Numbered from the stretch's first letter, positions 24,850 to 33,282 are shown. The stretch is DNA of 64,000 nucleotides from Bdellovibrio sp. ZAP7 (GCF_006874645.1 NZ_CP030082.1:3906001-3970000); one strand, 5' to 3'. The notes: a model not told the origin generated them from the sequence alone. A program made the numbers and translations.

Positions 24850-25678
24850 TCGTTAAGTCCTCGCTGACCGGATATATATTAAAATTCACCTGAAATAAGC
24901 GACGGCCGGAATATGTTTTCGGATTGTGTCGAACCATTTGTTCTTTGGCGAAATCATCCAACAGTTGATTAAATGTATGATAATCCTCGGTCGTCATAGG
25001 CAGCAAAAGACTTTTGTAACGACGGACTTCTTGGGGAAGGTCGAAGGCCTTAAGAGCCTCTGCCAAACTCTTCTCGTGAAACTTGCGCAGGTTCAAGCTG
25101 CCTTTGTTGTCGGGCACTTTAAAGGCAACCACCTTAGATATCCATACACCCTTTTGCGGCTGTTCGATCAAAGCTAATTTATGCAGAATCTCGAGAGCTT
25201 GAATCACTTGCTCTTCGCGAATCCCTAAAATCTGCGCGAAACTTACGGAGCTTTTCTCGACATCGTCGTAACTGAAAAGAGACAGCAACCGAGGAAGCAG
25301 AGGATTGGAAATGAAATCCTCACTCTCTGCTAAAACCTGCGCTGAACTTTGCCGCTTTAAAATCTGGATCAACTTCTGACCGAAAATTTGTTTTTCTTTA
25401 AGAGTTGAAGTTTGCGTGTATTTAACCAGGCAAAAGAAATAGTCCCGTTCATCGGGGGTCAAAAAGCTGATTTCAGCCAGGGACGCCACGATTTTTTCAG
25501 TGAGCTTCTTTTTTCCGTGGATCATCATGCGCAAAAAAGAGCGACTGTTGAAGTTTAGCTCTGCAGCCCAAGCTTCATAAGAAAATCCAACGTCTACTTT
25601 TTTTCGAAAGGCATAATAATCCTGCAGATATTGATAGGCATCGAGATAATCGAAAACTTGCGGCTTAATGTATTTCAC
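24827..25678 (-). CDS. TIGR02147 family protein
   Basis: 283 aa. It has the features of TIGR02147/DUF4423 proteins described from Fibrobacter and Bdellovibrio: the N-terminal FDYLDAYQYLQDYYAFRKK, an HTH-like segment FSYEAWAAELNFNSRSFLRMMIHGKKKLTE, and a winged-helix-like middle part (FAQILGIREEQVIQALEILHKLALIE). The C-terminal RRLFQVNFNIYPVSE is also typical. The pattern suggests a DNA-binding regulator, but the biochemical role of the family is unknown. The gene stands alone and is convergent with mglA. Confidence 0.85.
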   Translation of the reverse strand: MKYIKPQVFDYLDAYQYLQDYYAFRKKVDVGFSYEAWAAELNFNSRSFLRMMIHGKKKLTEKIVASLAEISFLTPDERDYFFCLVKYTQTSTLKEKQIFGQKLIQILKRQSSAQVLAESEDFISNPLLPRLLSLFSYDDVEKSSVSFAQILGIREEQVIQALEILHKLALIEQPQKGVWISKVVAFKVPDNKGSLNLRKFHEKSLAEALKAFDLPQEVRRYKSLLLPMTTEDYHTFNQLLDDFAKEQMVRHNPKTYSGRRLFQVNFNIYPVSEDLTTTESFRP

Positions 25679-25760
25679 GAACAGTCCCCTTCCCTAGGGC
25701 ACCAAGATGTTTAATTTCTGTCAAAGAATTCGCGTGCAGCGATCGCTACACGCAAAAGTT

Positions 25761-26177
25761 TTAGCGAGTCGGCAACATCTCACAAGCGCTTTGGATTGTT
25801 TCCACTTGAGTACGAGTTCTTAATCCAACATTGAAAAGTTTCAGAGCCTGAGCTGATAAAACGGGGCAACTTACACTCAAACCCACAACTTCCGCTTGAA
25901 CCAATGCCACAGAATCCGCACCGGTCATACCGACTTGATATCGGCGGTTCATCATTTGCTGACGTACCAGTGTGTTTTCCACCAACGCCTTATAGGCTGC
26001 ATAGTCACTGGCATCTTTGGAAAGCTTAACCTCCAGATCATGCTTTTGATTCAGCAGCACTTCGTAATCGCCGATCAGTGCGTTAGGTTCCGTCGCAGAA
26101 CCCACTTGTCCCGGGCCCGCAGCGGCCATCGCCGACATGAGAAGGGTCAAAATGACCGTGCTTGCGATTGTTTTCAT
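25761..26177 (-). CDS. Small secreted protein of unknown function
   Basis: 138 aa from ATG 26177, which has AGGAGAA upstream and a clean signal peptide MKTIASTVILTLLMSAMAAA; the longer frame to 26276 lacks support. The mature part has a helical segment (EVLLNQKHDLEVKLSKDASDYAAYKALV) and two Cys (SCPVLSA, SACEMLP) suited to a disulfide. ORF composition is normal. It is divergent from a small plus-strand ORF at 26236. No family is recognised; periplasmic location is predicted. Confidence 0.65.
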   Translation of the reverse strand: MKTIASTVILTLLMSAMAAAGPGQVGSATEPNALIGDYEVLLNQKHDLEVKLSKDASDYAAYKALVENTLVRQQMMNRRYQVGMTGADSVALVQAEVVGLSVSCPVLSAQALKLFNVGLRTRTQVETIQSACEMLPTR

Positions 26178-26235
26178 AATTTCTCCTGTAATATAGAGCC
26201 AGCACCAATTAAACGCGCTTTCACGGAGATCAGTT

Positions 26236-26403
26236 GTGGCTTCTTTAACTTTTCCAATCCCAAAAGCAAAAGACATGCCCCTATTTCCGGTTCCTTTTTG
26301 GCCTCGAACCCGATTAATCTTTGCTCAGGAAACGGCGATTTGGGGCCCCCGTGTAGCACAGGCTGCACAAGCCTTTCAGGTTCAAAAGAAGCTCGCATTT
26401 TGA
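26236..26403 (+). CDS. Small ORF of 55 aa with good ribosome site, possible gene
   Basis: GTG at 26236 is preceded by CGGAGA (GGAG 26225-26228) at a 7-nt spacing; an in-frame ATG is at 26275. The product is proline- and aromatic-rich at first (TFPIPKAKDMPLFPVPFWPR) then has WGPRVAQAAQAFQVQKKLAF, an amphipathic helix. No known domain. The opposite strand also has an open frame here with no ribosome site. It fills most of the 319-bp gap between the secreted protein and nadA. Coding status is uncertain. Confidence 0.4.
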   Translation: MASLTFPIPKAKDMPLFPVPFWPRTRLIFAQETAIWGPRVAQAAQAFQVQKKLAF

Positions 26404-26463
26404 CTCAATTTTCCCTTACGACCTAGGGTTGGCTGTGCTATAGGATACGGCACCTTTTGGGCG

Positions 26464-26469
26464 TATAAT
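26464..26469 (+). promoter_or_regulatory. Possible -10 element for nadA
   Basis: TATAAT lies 27-33 bp before the nadA start. No good -35 is found at 16-18 bp upstream, so this is a weak call. Confidence 0.35.
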
Positions 26470-26496
26470 AATCGTTCAAAGCGCGAGGTAATGACT

Positions 26497-27462
26497 ATGA
26501 GTTATGATGTTGCTGCTGAAATTCAAAGACTGAAAAAAGAAAAGAACGCCGTAGTTCTTGCTCACTACTACGAAGATGGCGAAATCCAAGACGTGGCAGA
26601 CTATGTCGGTGACAGCTTCTTTTTGGCTAAAAAGGGTCAAGAAGTGAAAGAGCAAGTGATCTTGCTTGCGGGCGTTGTGTTCATGGCTGAATCAGTAAAG
26701 ATCATGAACCCGACTAAAACAGTTTTGGTTCCTGAGCTTGAGGCAACTTGCTCTTTGGTTAAGGGTGCTCCTTACGATAAGTATTTAGCTTGGCGCCAGC
26801 AACATCGCGATGGTATCGCGGTGACTTACATCAATTCCTCTGCCGAAGTTAAATCCATCTCTGATGTGATCATCACTTCTTCAAATGCCCAGCAAATCGT
26901 TAACGCAATTCCTAAAGATCGCAAGATCTTATTCGGACCGGATCAACACTTGGGTCGTTGGTTGTCTAAAAAATTGGGCCGCGAAATGGAGTTCTGGAAT
27001 GGTTCATGCGAAGTCCACGTGTTGTTCAATGCGAACCGCTTGGCCGCTCTTATTCAAGAACATCCGGATGCTTTGATCCTGGCCCACCCTGAGTGTGACG
27101 ACTCCGTTTTGGCTTACGCGAACGTGATTGGTTCAACTCAACATTTGTTGGACTCAGTATCTGCGAATCCTCACAAGAAATTTATTGTCGCGACAGAAAC
27201 TGGTATTTTCCATCAAATGCAAAAACGCCGTCCTGATGCCACGTTCATTCAAGCTCCGGTTGTTGATGAAGGCTGTAAGTGCAATGACTGCCCTTACATG
27301 AAAATGAACAACATGGAGAAGATCAAACGTGCGCTTGAGACGTTCAAACCCGAAGTGAATTTGCCAGAAGCCTTGCGCTTGGAAGCGAAAACGTCTTTGG
27401 ATCGCATGATGGATATCACCAGCGGTAAAGCCGTTACTTGGCCCGCTGAATTCACTCTTTAA
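26497..27462 (+). CDS. nadA: Quinolinate synthase
   Basis: 321 aa from the second ATG (26497), chosen because GAGG at 26485-26488 is 8 nt away; ATG 26491 is too close. It condenses iminoaspartate and dihydroxyacetone phosphate in NAD synthesis and carries a 4Fe-4S cluster. Cluster Cys candidates are seen in EATCSLVKGAP, NGSCEVHV and CKCNDCPYMKMNN. Other family marks are LAHYYEDGEIQDVADYVGDS and FGPDQHLGRW. It is a stand-alone gene in the window; nadB and nadC are not present. It is followed 21 bp later by the phosphopantetheinyl transferase gene. Confidence 0.96.
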   Translation: MSYDVAAEIQRLKKEKNAVVLAHYYEDGEIQDVADYVGDSFFLAKKGQEVKEQVILLAGVVFMAESVKIMNPTKTVLVPELEATCSLVKGAPYDKYLAWRQQHRDGIAVTYINSSAEVKSISDVIITSSNAQQIVNAIPKDRKILFGPDQHLGRWLSKKLGREMEFWNGSCEVHVLFNANRLAALIQEHPDALILAHPECDDSVLAYANVIGSTQHLLDSVSANPHKKFIVATETGIFHQMQKRRPDATFIQAPVVDEGCKCNDCPYMKMNNMEKIKRALETFKPEVNLPEALRLEAKTSLDRMMDITSGKAVTWPAEFTL

Positions 27463-27483
27463 TCTTCGCCCAAGGACTCTGAC

Positions 27484-28023
27484 ATGCTGATCATAGATAA
27501 TCACAAGTTAGAGTCTTTACGAAAACATCTGAACTGCCCCGATTTGCAGGTCTTTGCTTACGCTGAATGGGGCAGCGACAATCCCGATCACCGCAAATGG
27601 ATTCACTCGCATCGCGATCAGATTATACTTAATTCCAATACTCCCCTGCATTCAAGTATCGCTCATACTCAAGGCATGGGAGTATTGATGATTTCATCCC
27701 ATGCTGTCGGCGTGGATGTCGAGAACACTCACCGTGTTTTAGAACCCATCGCAAAGCGCGTAGCTAAGCCGGGAGAGTACGAATCCGCCCCCAGTGCTGC
27801 CAGCCTATGGACAGCGAAAGAGGCCTGCTTTAAGGCCCTTCGCCCCTTCAGCCAGCCCTCGGTCCTTTCAGAATTTTCTGTAGGGGATTGGCAAAAAATC
27901 ACATCCCAGTATGAGACATTCACTCTCCTAGATTACTCTGAACACCAAGCCCCATCTGCCGGAGCTGGCGTGTGTTTCCACGAGCAGAAATTTAGTTTTG
28001 GTTTTTACTGCGTGAACCTTTAA
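27484..28023 (+). CDS. 4'-phosphopantetheinyl transferase superfamily protein
   Basis: 179 aa. It carries the two hallmark motifs: VGVDVE (Mg-binding Asp/Glu, about residues 77-82) and WTAKEACFKAL (about 109-119), with SSIAHTQGMG upstream. These enzymes transfer phosphopantetheine from CoA to carrier proteins. The short length fits AcpS-like or compact Sfp-like enzymes. It follows nadA by 21 bp and may be co-transcribed. The acceptor (fatty-acid ACP or another carrier) is not indicated by its neighbours. Confidence 0.85.
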   Translation: MLIIDNHKLESLRKHLNCPDLQVFAYAEWGSDNPDHRKWIHSHRDQIILNSNTPLHSSIAHTQGMGVLMISSHAVGVDVENTHRVLEPIAKRVAKPGEYESAPSAASLWTAKEACFKALRPFSQPSVLSEFSVGDWQKITSQYETFTLLDYSEHQAPSAGAGVCFHEQKFSFGFYCVNL

Positions 28024-28120
28024 CTTTGGTCCGGTCTTGCCGAAGAGTTTAATATGCGTGGAACTCAACTGAGAACCCGCGGCTCATAAGGCAAGTTTCA
28101 TTAGGGCAAGGTAGGTATAA

Positions 28121-28519
28121 ATGGGAAACACAGCTGCAAACAAACGGATCGCTCCCCGTAAGGAAGTCTCACCGATTCATGTGTCGTATATGACTTCACT
28201 GGATGATTTCGCCAAGATCGCAAAAAACTGCGAAATCGTGGAAGCATCTTCAACAGGTCTGCTGCTTTTAGTAAAAAGAGAAGATCTGATTCCCACGGCG
28301 CTTAGAAAAAATCTGACGTTGGATGTATTGATTGGCGACAGAGTCTTCATGCATCTGGACGAAATGAACCTGGAAATTTCAGGTGTTATTAAAAGAACAA
28401 AACTATTGGGTAAAAAAGGTTTCCACATCGCTGTAGATTACAGTGAAGATGCTCCAGAATATTGGAGAGAATGTCTGATGGATCTTTTGCCAACTCCAGG
28501 AGAGATCGACGAAGAATAG
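28121..28519 (+). CDS. PilZ-like domain protein
   Basis: 132 aa. A candidate PilZ domain: basic RxxxR-like KRIAPRKE near residue 10, then a beta-rich region with NCEIVEASSTGLLLLV in the place of the D/NxSxxG motif, and GFHIAVDYSED towards the end. PilZ proteins bind c-di-GMP; the second motif here (EASSTG) deviates at the first position, so nucleotide binding is uncertain. It is a cytosolic single-domain protein and ends at a strong terminator. Bdellovibrio relatives encode many PilZ proteins, which makes the call plausible. Confidence 0.5.
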   Translation: MGNTAANKRIAPRKEVSPIHVSYMTSLDDFAKIAKNCEIVEASSTGLLLLVKREDLIPTALRKNLTLDVLIGDRVFMHLDEMNLEISGVIKRTKLLGKKGFHIAVDYSEDAPEYWRECLMDLLPTPGEIDEE

Positions 28520-28550
28520 TTTGTGTTTCAAATGCCTATGAGACTAAAAA

Positions 28551-28576
28551 GGGAATCCAACCGGATTCCCTTTTTT
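28551..28576. terminator. Bidirectional terminator
   Basis: GGGAATCC (28551-28558) and GGATTCCC (28563-28570) form an 8-bp stem with a 4-nt loop, flanked by A-run and T-run. It serves the PilZ-like gene and the convergent gene ending at 28575. Confidence 0.85.
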
Positions 28577-30329
28577 ATTTGGCGTAAGTGGTTACCAGCT
28601 CATCAAGCTTGGCATTAAAGATCTTCTGCCCTTCGGCGCTTGCATAAGATTCTGATTTTAATTGCTGCTTATATTGTTCTAGCTCAACTGAAATAGTCTT
28701 CCAGTTGTTTTGACGAAGCCGCTGTTTATCCTCGTCTATCTGCTGGGCTGGCCCCATGATGTCGCGGAAATTAGCGCCTGCTTCCATTTGTCTTTGGAGT
28801 TCTTTTTCCCTTACACCGATGACTTCCATCTGAGACCTTGTGGCGCTGTTGGTTTTAAGTATTGATTCAATCTTCTCGTTCATCAGTCGTGTCGCACGAT
28901 CATTTTCATAATCCTTGCGCACGCGAATTAGATTGGCCGGTGAAGCTGTCAACATTCCGTTTTTCATGCCTTCACTGGGCCCAGCTCCCGTATCCACCCA
29001 CGTGAAAGGAACATTAAGATCACCCAGCACAGGCTGGATTCCCAAGTTTAAAAAGTTTTTCAGCGCCATAAATTCTGGCTTTAAGGCAGAATCATTGTCG
29101 GTTTTGTCATTCAGATATTTTGCCGTTGCATTCAGTTTTGCCAAAACTTCTGCTCGAGTCATTTTTTGAATGTCTCCCCAGTGGAGGTCTTTCGGCGCGC
29201 CGACTTTATCCAGGAGTTTATTGTAATCTGCAATTTCACGTGAAAAGTTCTGTACGAAATTCTTTTTTACATCGGCAAAGTGGATGAGGCGAATCATTGT
29301 ATCGGGGGATGGAACTCCGACCTGTTGCTCCGGAGGAAGGACCTCTTTACAGTGGGCATAATCTTGAAGCTTTTCATAAAACCTGCGCAGTTCACTGTCG
29401 GAAGTATTTGCCGGAGGATTTGCACAACCCTCTTCGGCGTTCAAATAGCATGTATAAACTTTTGCGTCCTTTAGATAAGCACCCTCACACATGGACTGTA
29501 CATTTGCCAAATCCATCGTAAGCTTTTTATTCGAAAACTTTCCGCCCACACAAATGGCAGCATCCGTGATCCTGACGCCATCTAAACCTTTTAAGGCTTT
29601 CTGAAGTTCGTTTTCGTCCTTAATCTGCGTTAGTTCCTTTTCTTTAGAAAGGAAGTCCTTTAGCAGAGCCCAGTTTGCGGGACTATTTCCCAATGGCCCT
29701 TGTTTATCGAAACCAACCACAACTTCAACTTGAGGGAAAGACTTTTTCCAATACAAACTAAGACTGCTAATGTTCGCTGTATAACAACCCCACAATGCCA
29801 AAGAACGAATTCCATCACCCATCGGTGGGTTTTTTAAGAATGCATCTGAGAGAGCTTTGTCATCAAGATCTCCGAATCGGCCGGCAAAATGTCCATTACC
29901 ATCGTGACCTGAGACCACCATCGAAGAGAGCTGTACACCCTTTTGCTTTAAGTCCGCGATGCTTTTTTCCAAGGTCTTGGCATTTAATTCATTTTCCTGA
30001 CGGAATTTATTCTCTTTTGCCATCGCATCTTCAAGATTTTTTGCGACAGTCGCGCACGCTGCGGTTTTTTCTATGCCAACGGAGCAGCCTTTTTTTAAGT
30101 AATCCGCATTCGCCTTCTGAGTAAGTTCCTTAAACTTGGCCTGATTAGCCATCATCTCTTTGGTTATTTCGGGAAGGACGATTACTTTTTCACCGCGCTT
30201 GGCAGCCGCTGCCTTCGCGGCTTCGATTTCTTTGGGATTTCCATTAAGATCTAAAAAAAGGATATCGGCGTTCGCAGTCGTCGCAAAGGACATAACAATT
30301 GCTAGAATGCTGAAAACGGATTTCAACAT
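28575..30329 (-). CDS. Large secreted protein with a caspase-like His/Cys pattern
   Basis: 584 aa with a signal peptide (MLKSVFSILAIVMSFATTANA). After it comes ILFLDLNGNPKEIEAAK, a beta-alpha start common in Rossmann-like hydrolases. At residues 137-150 MVVSGHDGNGHFAG places His142 next to Gly, and at 177-186 LALWGCYTAN places Cys182 after a hydrophobic strand. This spacing (His-Gly, about 40 residues, then a small-residue Cys) is that of clan CD/caspase-like and DUF4347-type domains. The C-terminal half is helical (for example LRQNNWKTISVELEQYKQQL). Its ATG overlaps the stop of the upstream small gene (TAATG), so they are coupled. Protease activity is a hypothesis. Confidence 0.65.
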   Translation of the reverse strand: MLKSVFSILAIVMSFATTANADILFLDLNGNPKEIEAAKAAAAKRGEKVIVLPEITKEMMANQAKFKELTQKANADYLKKGCSVGIEKTAACATVAKNLEDAMAKENKFRQENELNAKTLEKSIADLKQKGVQLSSMVVSGHDGNGHFAGRFGDLDDKALSDAFLKNPPMGDGIRSLALWGCYTANISSLSLYWKKSFPQVEVVVGFDKQGPLGNSPANWALLKDFLSKEKELTQIKDENELQKALKGLDGVRITDAAICVGGKFSNKKLTMDLANVQSMCEGAYLKDAKVYTCYLNAEEGCANPPANTSDSELRRFYEKLQDYAHCKEVLPPEQQVGVPSPDTMIRLIHFADVKKNFVQNFSREIADYNKLLDKVGAPKDLHWGDIQKMTRAEVLAKLNATAKYLNDKTDNDSALKPEFMALKNFLNLGIQPVLGDLNVPFTWVDTGAGPSEGMKNGMLTASPANLIRVRKDYENDRATRLMNEKIESILKTNSATRSQMEVIGVREKELQRQMEAGANFRDIMGPAQQIDEDKQRLRQNNWKTISVELEQYKQQLKSESYASAEGQKIFNAKLDELVTTYAK

Positions 30330-30691
30330 TAGCGCGGCTCCTTGATCAGCATTTGGAATTTCGCTAATTGCTTTTTAGGCAGAGCCGGATACTTCCTTGC
30401 GAAAGCTTTCGCTCCGCTGTTTTGTGCACGCAATACAAAGATATCGCGTTCGTAGTGACTTTTATTTTTGAAGAATTTTGTAAGACCCGCTTTATCGATC
30501 AGATCATCGCGGTCCCCAGGAGGAATCACCTGATGATCTCTTAGAGATTTATTAACAGGCCCACTGAGCTTTTCACTCGGATACTCTTTGGAATAAACGG
30601 AATAATTAATCTCCGCCGGTGGCGTGAGTGTATTTGATAAAGCTGTGGAAGCGCTCAAAAAAAGAACGAGAGCGCCGAGATATCTCAGCAT
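30329..30691 (-). CDS. Small secreted protein, coupled to the caspase-like gene
   Basis: 120 aa with signal peptide MLRYLGALVLFLSASTALS. The mature protein is basic, has no Cys, and contains SGPVNKSLRDHQVIPPGDRDDLIDKAGLTKFF and ends KYPALPKKQLAKFQMLIKEPR. The stop codon overlaps the start of the large secreted protein gene. If the partner is a peptidase, an inhibitor or chaperone role would be natural, but nothing in the sequence proves it. Confidence 0.6.
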   Translation of the reverse strand: MLRYLGALVLFLSASTALSNTLTPPAEINYSVYSKEYPSEKLSGPVNKSLRDHQVIPPGDRDDLIDKAGLTKFFKNKSHYERDIFVLRAQNSGAKAFARKYPALPKKQLAKFQMLIKEPR

Positions 30692-30735
30692 GAATTTTTC
30701 CCTTTTGATTATGATAATCTACGAGGGAACAATTG

Positions 30736-30764
30736 TAAGGACGAGCCATTGCAACTCGTCCTTA
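30736..30764 (-). terminator. Terminator-like hairpin after gene 30772
   Basis: TAAGGACGAG (30736-30745) pairs with CTCGTCCTTA (30755-30764), a 10-bp stem with a 9-nt loop. The following T content on the minus strand is modest (ACAATTGTT), so termination strength is uncertain. Confidence 0.55.
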
Positions 30765-30771
30765 GCCTAGC

Positions 30772-31407
30772 TTAAAGATCGGTGAATTTCGGCAAGCCCA
30801 TTTCAGAAACCAAAACGATGGAATAATGCGGAGGCAAAAACCAGCTGATGGCTTCTGCGATTCCTTGATGTTCTTTTTCTGGAGGATTTCCCAATGACTC
30901 CAAAGAGAACGCCAAATCATAATGCTTACGATCCTGGCTCATCACCAAAACGCGCGGACGCATAACAGCCTGGTCTCTAAAGAACTCTTTGATAATGTTA
31001 CGAACGTACTGCGGAAGGTAAGATGGCGCTGGCTCACCAGCATGAAGACCTTGGCCTTTTTCCATTTCCACAACACCAACCGGAGCCTCATCCGCCGTGC
31101 GATAGAACAATCCAGTTTCTTTGAAATGCCAAAGCATGCCGTATGTGAAAACGTAGTCGGGATAATTTTTTTGGGGATTCACCGCCAAGCCCACACCTTT
31201 AAGTGCCGCCCATTGCATGATTTTATTTGCTGGCTCTGTTGCATCCGCGGAAGTTTCCGCAAGCATGTACGGCCAACCATCAGGTCCCTGTTGAGGAGCA
31301 TCTAGCATCAACTTAACTTTGCCGGAAGTAATCGCCATGAAGAAATCGATTTCCCATTGGTGATCACGTTGTTCATCATTAATTTTCACAAGTTCGTTCA
31401 AAGTCAT
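30772..31407 (-). CDS. Conserved-looking cytosolic protein of unknown function
   Basis: 211 aa from ATG 31407 (MTLNELVKINDEQRDHQW); a start at 31428 is also open but adds MSFLGAF only. There is no signal peptide. The C-terminal part (SWFLPPHYSIVLVSEMGLP) and the middle (TYGMLWHFKETGLFYR) have the look of a compact alpha/beta enzyme or SseB-like regulatory protein. I do not recognise a definite family. The gene is monocistronic, with a hairpin in its leader (31433-31449, CTCCGGC/GCCGGAG) and one after its stop. Confidence 0.6.
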   Translation of the reverse strand: MTLNELVKINDEQRDHQWEIDFFMAITSGKVKLMLDAPQQGPDGWPYMLAETSADATEPANKIMQWAALKGVGLAVNPQKNYPDYVFTYGMLWHFKETGLFYRTADEAPVGVVEMEKGQGLHAGEPAPSYLPQYVRNIIKEFFRDQAVMRPRVLVMSQDRKHYDLAFSLESLGNPPEKEHQGIAEAISWFLPPHYSIVLVSEMGLPKFTDL

Positions 31408-31462
31408 AAATGCTCCAAGAAAGGACACTTTACTCCGGCCAAGCCGGAGGGCCTACAAATGA

Positions 31463-31494
31463 AAAAAGGCCAAACCCACAGGTTCAGCCTTTTT
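31463..31494 (-). terminator. Rho-independent terminator after the L,D-transpeptidase gene
   Basis: AAAAAGGC pairs with GCCTTTTT, with an inner AACC/GGTT stem and loop CACA. On the minus strand it ends in a T-run about 30 bp after the stop at 31526. Confidence 0.8.
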
Positions 31495-31525
31495 ATTGCC
31501 CTTAAGAGTTAGGGTCAAGTCGGTA

Positions 31526-32287
31526 TTAGTACTCTTCCACGATCACTAGAGAGCGGTAACCCACTTTAGTTTGTGGCTTGCCGTATTGGTCAACCATTTG
31601 GCGACCCGTCTTAGTGTCGATAACTGGCATTTGGCCTTTGTCAGCTCTAACAACAGCATCGTGGATGATGTTGATTTGGCCAGACTTAACACGCACGCAA
31701 CCAGAGGAAGCACGTTGACCCAAAGCCGCCACACCGTTTGCTTCGCCACCAGAGATATCTGGAGGTACTTGGTGAACTGCCAAACCGCGAGCGTCGTTAA
31801 AGAACATCGCATATGGCATTTGGAATTTAGATTCACCGGAACGGTAGTTATAATCATAAACGCGTTTCACAGAATAGAAACCACGAGTGGTGTGTCTCCA
31901 GTGTGAGTTACGAGAACCTTTGAAGATTCCGTTGATCACACCTTTGAATTTACCGATGTATTCAACTTCTTCAGTTCCAGAAGAAATTGGAGTTGTCAGA
32001 ACCAAGCGACGGTTTGTGTACAGGCGAAGAGTTTGAGCGCCATTGCCACGAGCTTTTTTATTGATCACGATGATGTTCGTGTAGTCGTTGAAATCAGTCT
32101 CACCAGCAAGGTAAGCATCTTCGAAAAACAATTGGCCCTTTGGAGCTTCGTAAGCATCTTCAACCATCAAACGTTTTTCAGCTTCTTCACGTTTAGAAAG
32201 TTTCAGTGGTGTTTCTTCCGGGAAAGACTGCGCAAATGCAGCTACAGAGAAAGTGGACGCCAAAAGCGCTGCCAACAACAATTTCAT
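31526..32287 (-). CDS. L,D-transpeptidase (YkuD domain)
   Basis: 253 aa from ATG 32287 (AGGAGTGATC upstream) with signal peptide MKLLLAALLASTFSVAAFAQ. The YkuD domain has GLAVHQVP with the conserved His and ASSGCVRV with the catalytic Cys in the S-x-G-C-x-R motif; here the usual SHGC is SSGC. RLYTNRRLVLTTPISSG marks the domain start. These periplasmic enzymes form 3-3 peptidoglycan cross-links or attach proteins to the wall. Bdellovibrio-type predators use several to remodel the prey wall, so this could act on its own or prey peptidoglycan; that is inference. Confidence 0.9.
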   Translation of the reverse strand: MKLLLAALLASTFSVAAFAQSFPEETPLKLSKREEAEKRLMVEDAYEAPKGQLFFEDAYLAGETDFNDYTNIIVINKKARGNGAQTLRLYTNRRLVLTTPISSGTEEVEYIGKFKGVINGIFKGSRNSHWRHTTRGFYSVKRVYDYNYRSGESKFQMPYAMFFNDARGLAVHQVPPDISGGEANGVAALGQRASSGCVRVKSGQINIIHDAVVRADKGQMPVIDTKTGRQMVDQYGKPQTKVGYRSLVIVEEY

Positions 32288-32490
32288 GATCACTCCTAAC
32301 AAGTACGTTCTGGAACTTCGCACCCCTCGCGAATTCCGATGGAGTCAGATAACTTAGGAGACGAGGGAATGCATTAGTTTTCGAGAAATGAAGCATTCCT
32401 CCATACTTTGTAGACAGAAAATTATAAGGATTTAATCCAAGTACGGAAACTTGATGTGAGCGATTGGCTTATAGGGGCAGATTTTGGGCA

Positions 32491-32520
32491 TAAAAAAACC
32501 GCCTTGTGGGCGGTAATTTT
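32491..32520. terminator. Terminator downstream of tRNA-Val
   Basis: ACCGCC (32498-32503) and GGCGGT (32509-32514) with loop TTGTG and a 7-nt T-run on the minus strand. It ends the tRNA transcript. Confidence 0.8.
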
Positions 32521-32545
32521 TCGATAGGCCAATCTTTTAGAAGAT

Positions 32546-32621
32546 TGGTAGGGAGTACAGGATTCGAACCTGCGACATCCACCTTGTAAGGGTGGCGCTC
32601 TACCAACTGAGCTAACTCCCT
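32546..32621 (-). tRNA. tRNA-Val (anticodon UAC)
   Basis: 76 nt including an encoded CCA. Acceptor AGGGAGT/ACTCCCT, D-arm GCTC...GAGC, anticodon stem CCACC/GGTGG with loop CTTACAA giving anticodon TAC, and T-arm with GGTTCGAATCC. All positions fit the canonical cloverleaf. The 3' CCA is also part of an 8-bp hairpin with the trailer (32529-32548). Confidence 0.96.
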
Positions 32622-32698
32622 ATCGGTAAGAAGGACCTATGTTTATCTGCGTCCTTCGAACTTTGCAATATCTTTTTTAACTTTTTTAAAAATTCCCG

Positions 32699-33271
32699 TT
32701 AGTGCGACAGGCAAGTATCTTGCGTGAAGCGAAAACGCGAAGAAACCTTCGTCAGCTGCAAATGGGCGATGTAATAAGCGCTCTTGTCGCCAAGATCACT
32801 CATCGACAATACCATCACTGAACCCGTGTAGAGATTACCCATAACCGGAGGTTGAGGAGAATCTTCACGTTTAAATGATGTTAGCTTCAGACGGTACGTA
32901 GCACCACCACAGCTAGTCATTTGCGCAAACACGATGTTGTCTCTTTCGAAACCCGGGCCCTCGGCCAACACACGACGAGTTTCTCCATCGATTTGTCTGA
33001 CCAGAAGCTGGCGACCACCGCTTGCTTGCTTCACAACTTTAAATGCGAAGTAAGATACATAGTTATCCTGTTCGACCTTCCACAAACCTTGGATATCATC
33101 CCAAGGGAATGGTTGCGCCAATGTCCAAGGCCATGGGACCGGACGATTGTCTCCAGTCGGCATGATGCTGCCTTCGTCGTAATCCCAAGCATGTGCGTGG
33201 TAAGACGAAGTCTGCGCATGACTTACACTGGAAAAGATCAACAGAGCTGCTAAAAAAATATGACGTAACAT
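32699..33271 (-). CDS. Secreted protein of unknown function
   Basis: 190 aa with signal peptide MLRHIFLAALLIFSSVSHAQ. The mature protein is rich in aromatic residues (DNRPVPWPWTLAQPFPWDDIQGLW) and beta-type, with FERDNIVFAQMTSCGGATYRLKL and a C-terminal Cys that could pair. It follows the TPR/winged-helix regulator gene by 11 bp on the same strand and is likely co-transcribed. No family recognised; periplasmic or surface location expected. Confidence 0.65.
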   Translation of the reverse strand: MLRHIFLAALLIFSSVSHAQTSSYHAHAWDYDEGSIMPTGDNRPVPWPWTLAQPFPWDDIQGLWKVEQDNYVSYFAFKVVKQASGGRQLLVRQIDGETRRVLAEGPGFERDNIVFAQMTSCGGATYRLKLTSFKREDSPQPPVMGNLYTGSVMVLSMSDLGDKSAYYIAHLQLTKVSSRFRFTQDTCLSH

Positions 33272-33282
33272 GAAAACCCCTA

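Noticed and set aside
26174-26398. Minus-strand 74-aa frame before the secreted protein at 25761
   Set aside because: No ribosome site is seen, and the plus-strand ORF at 26236 has a better one.
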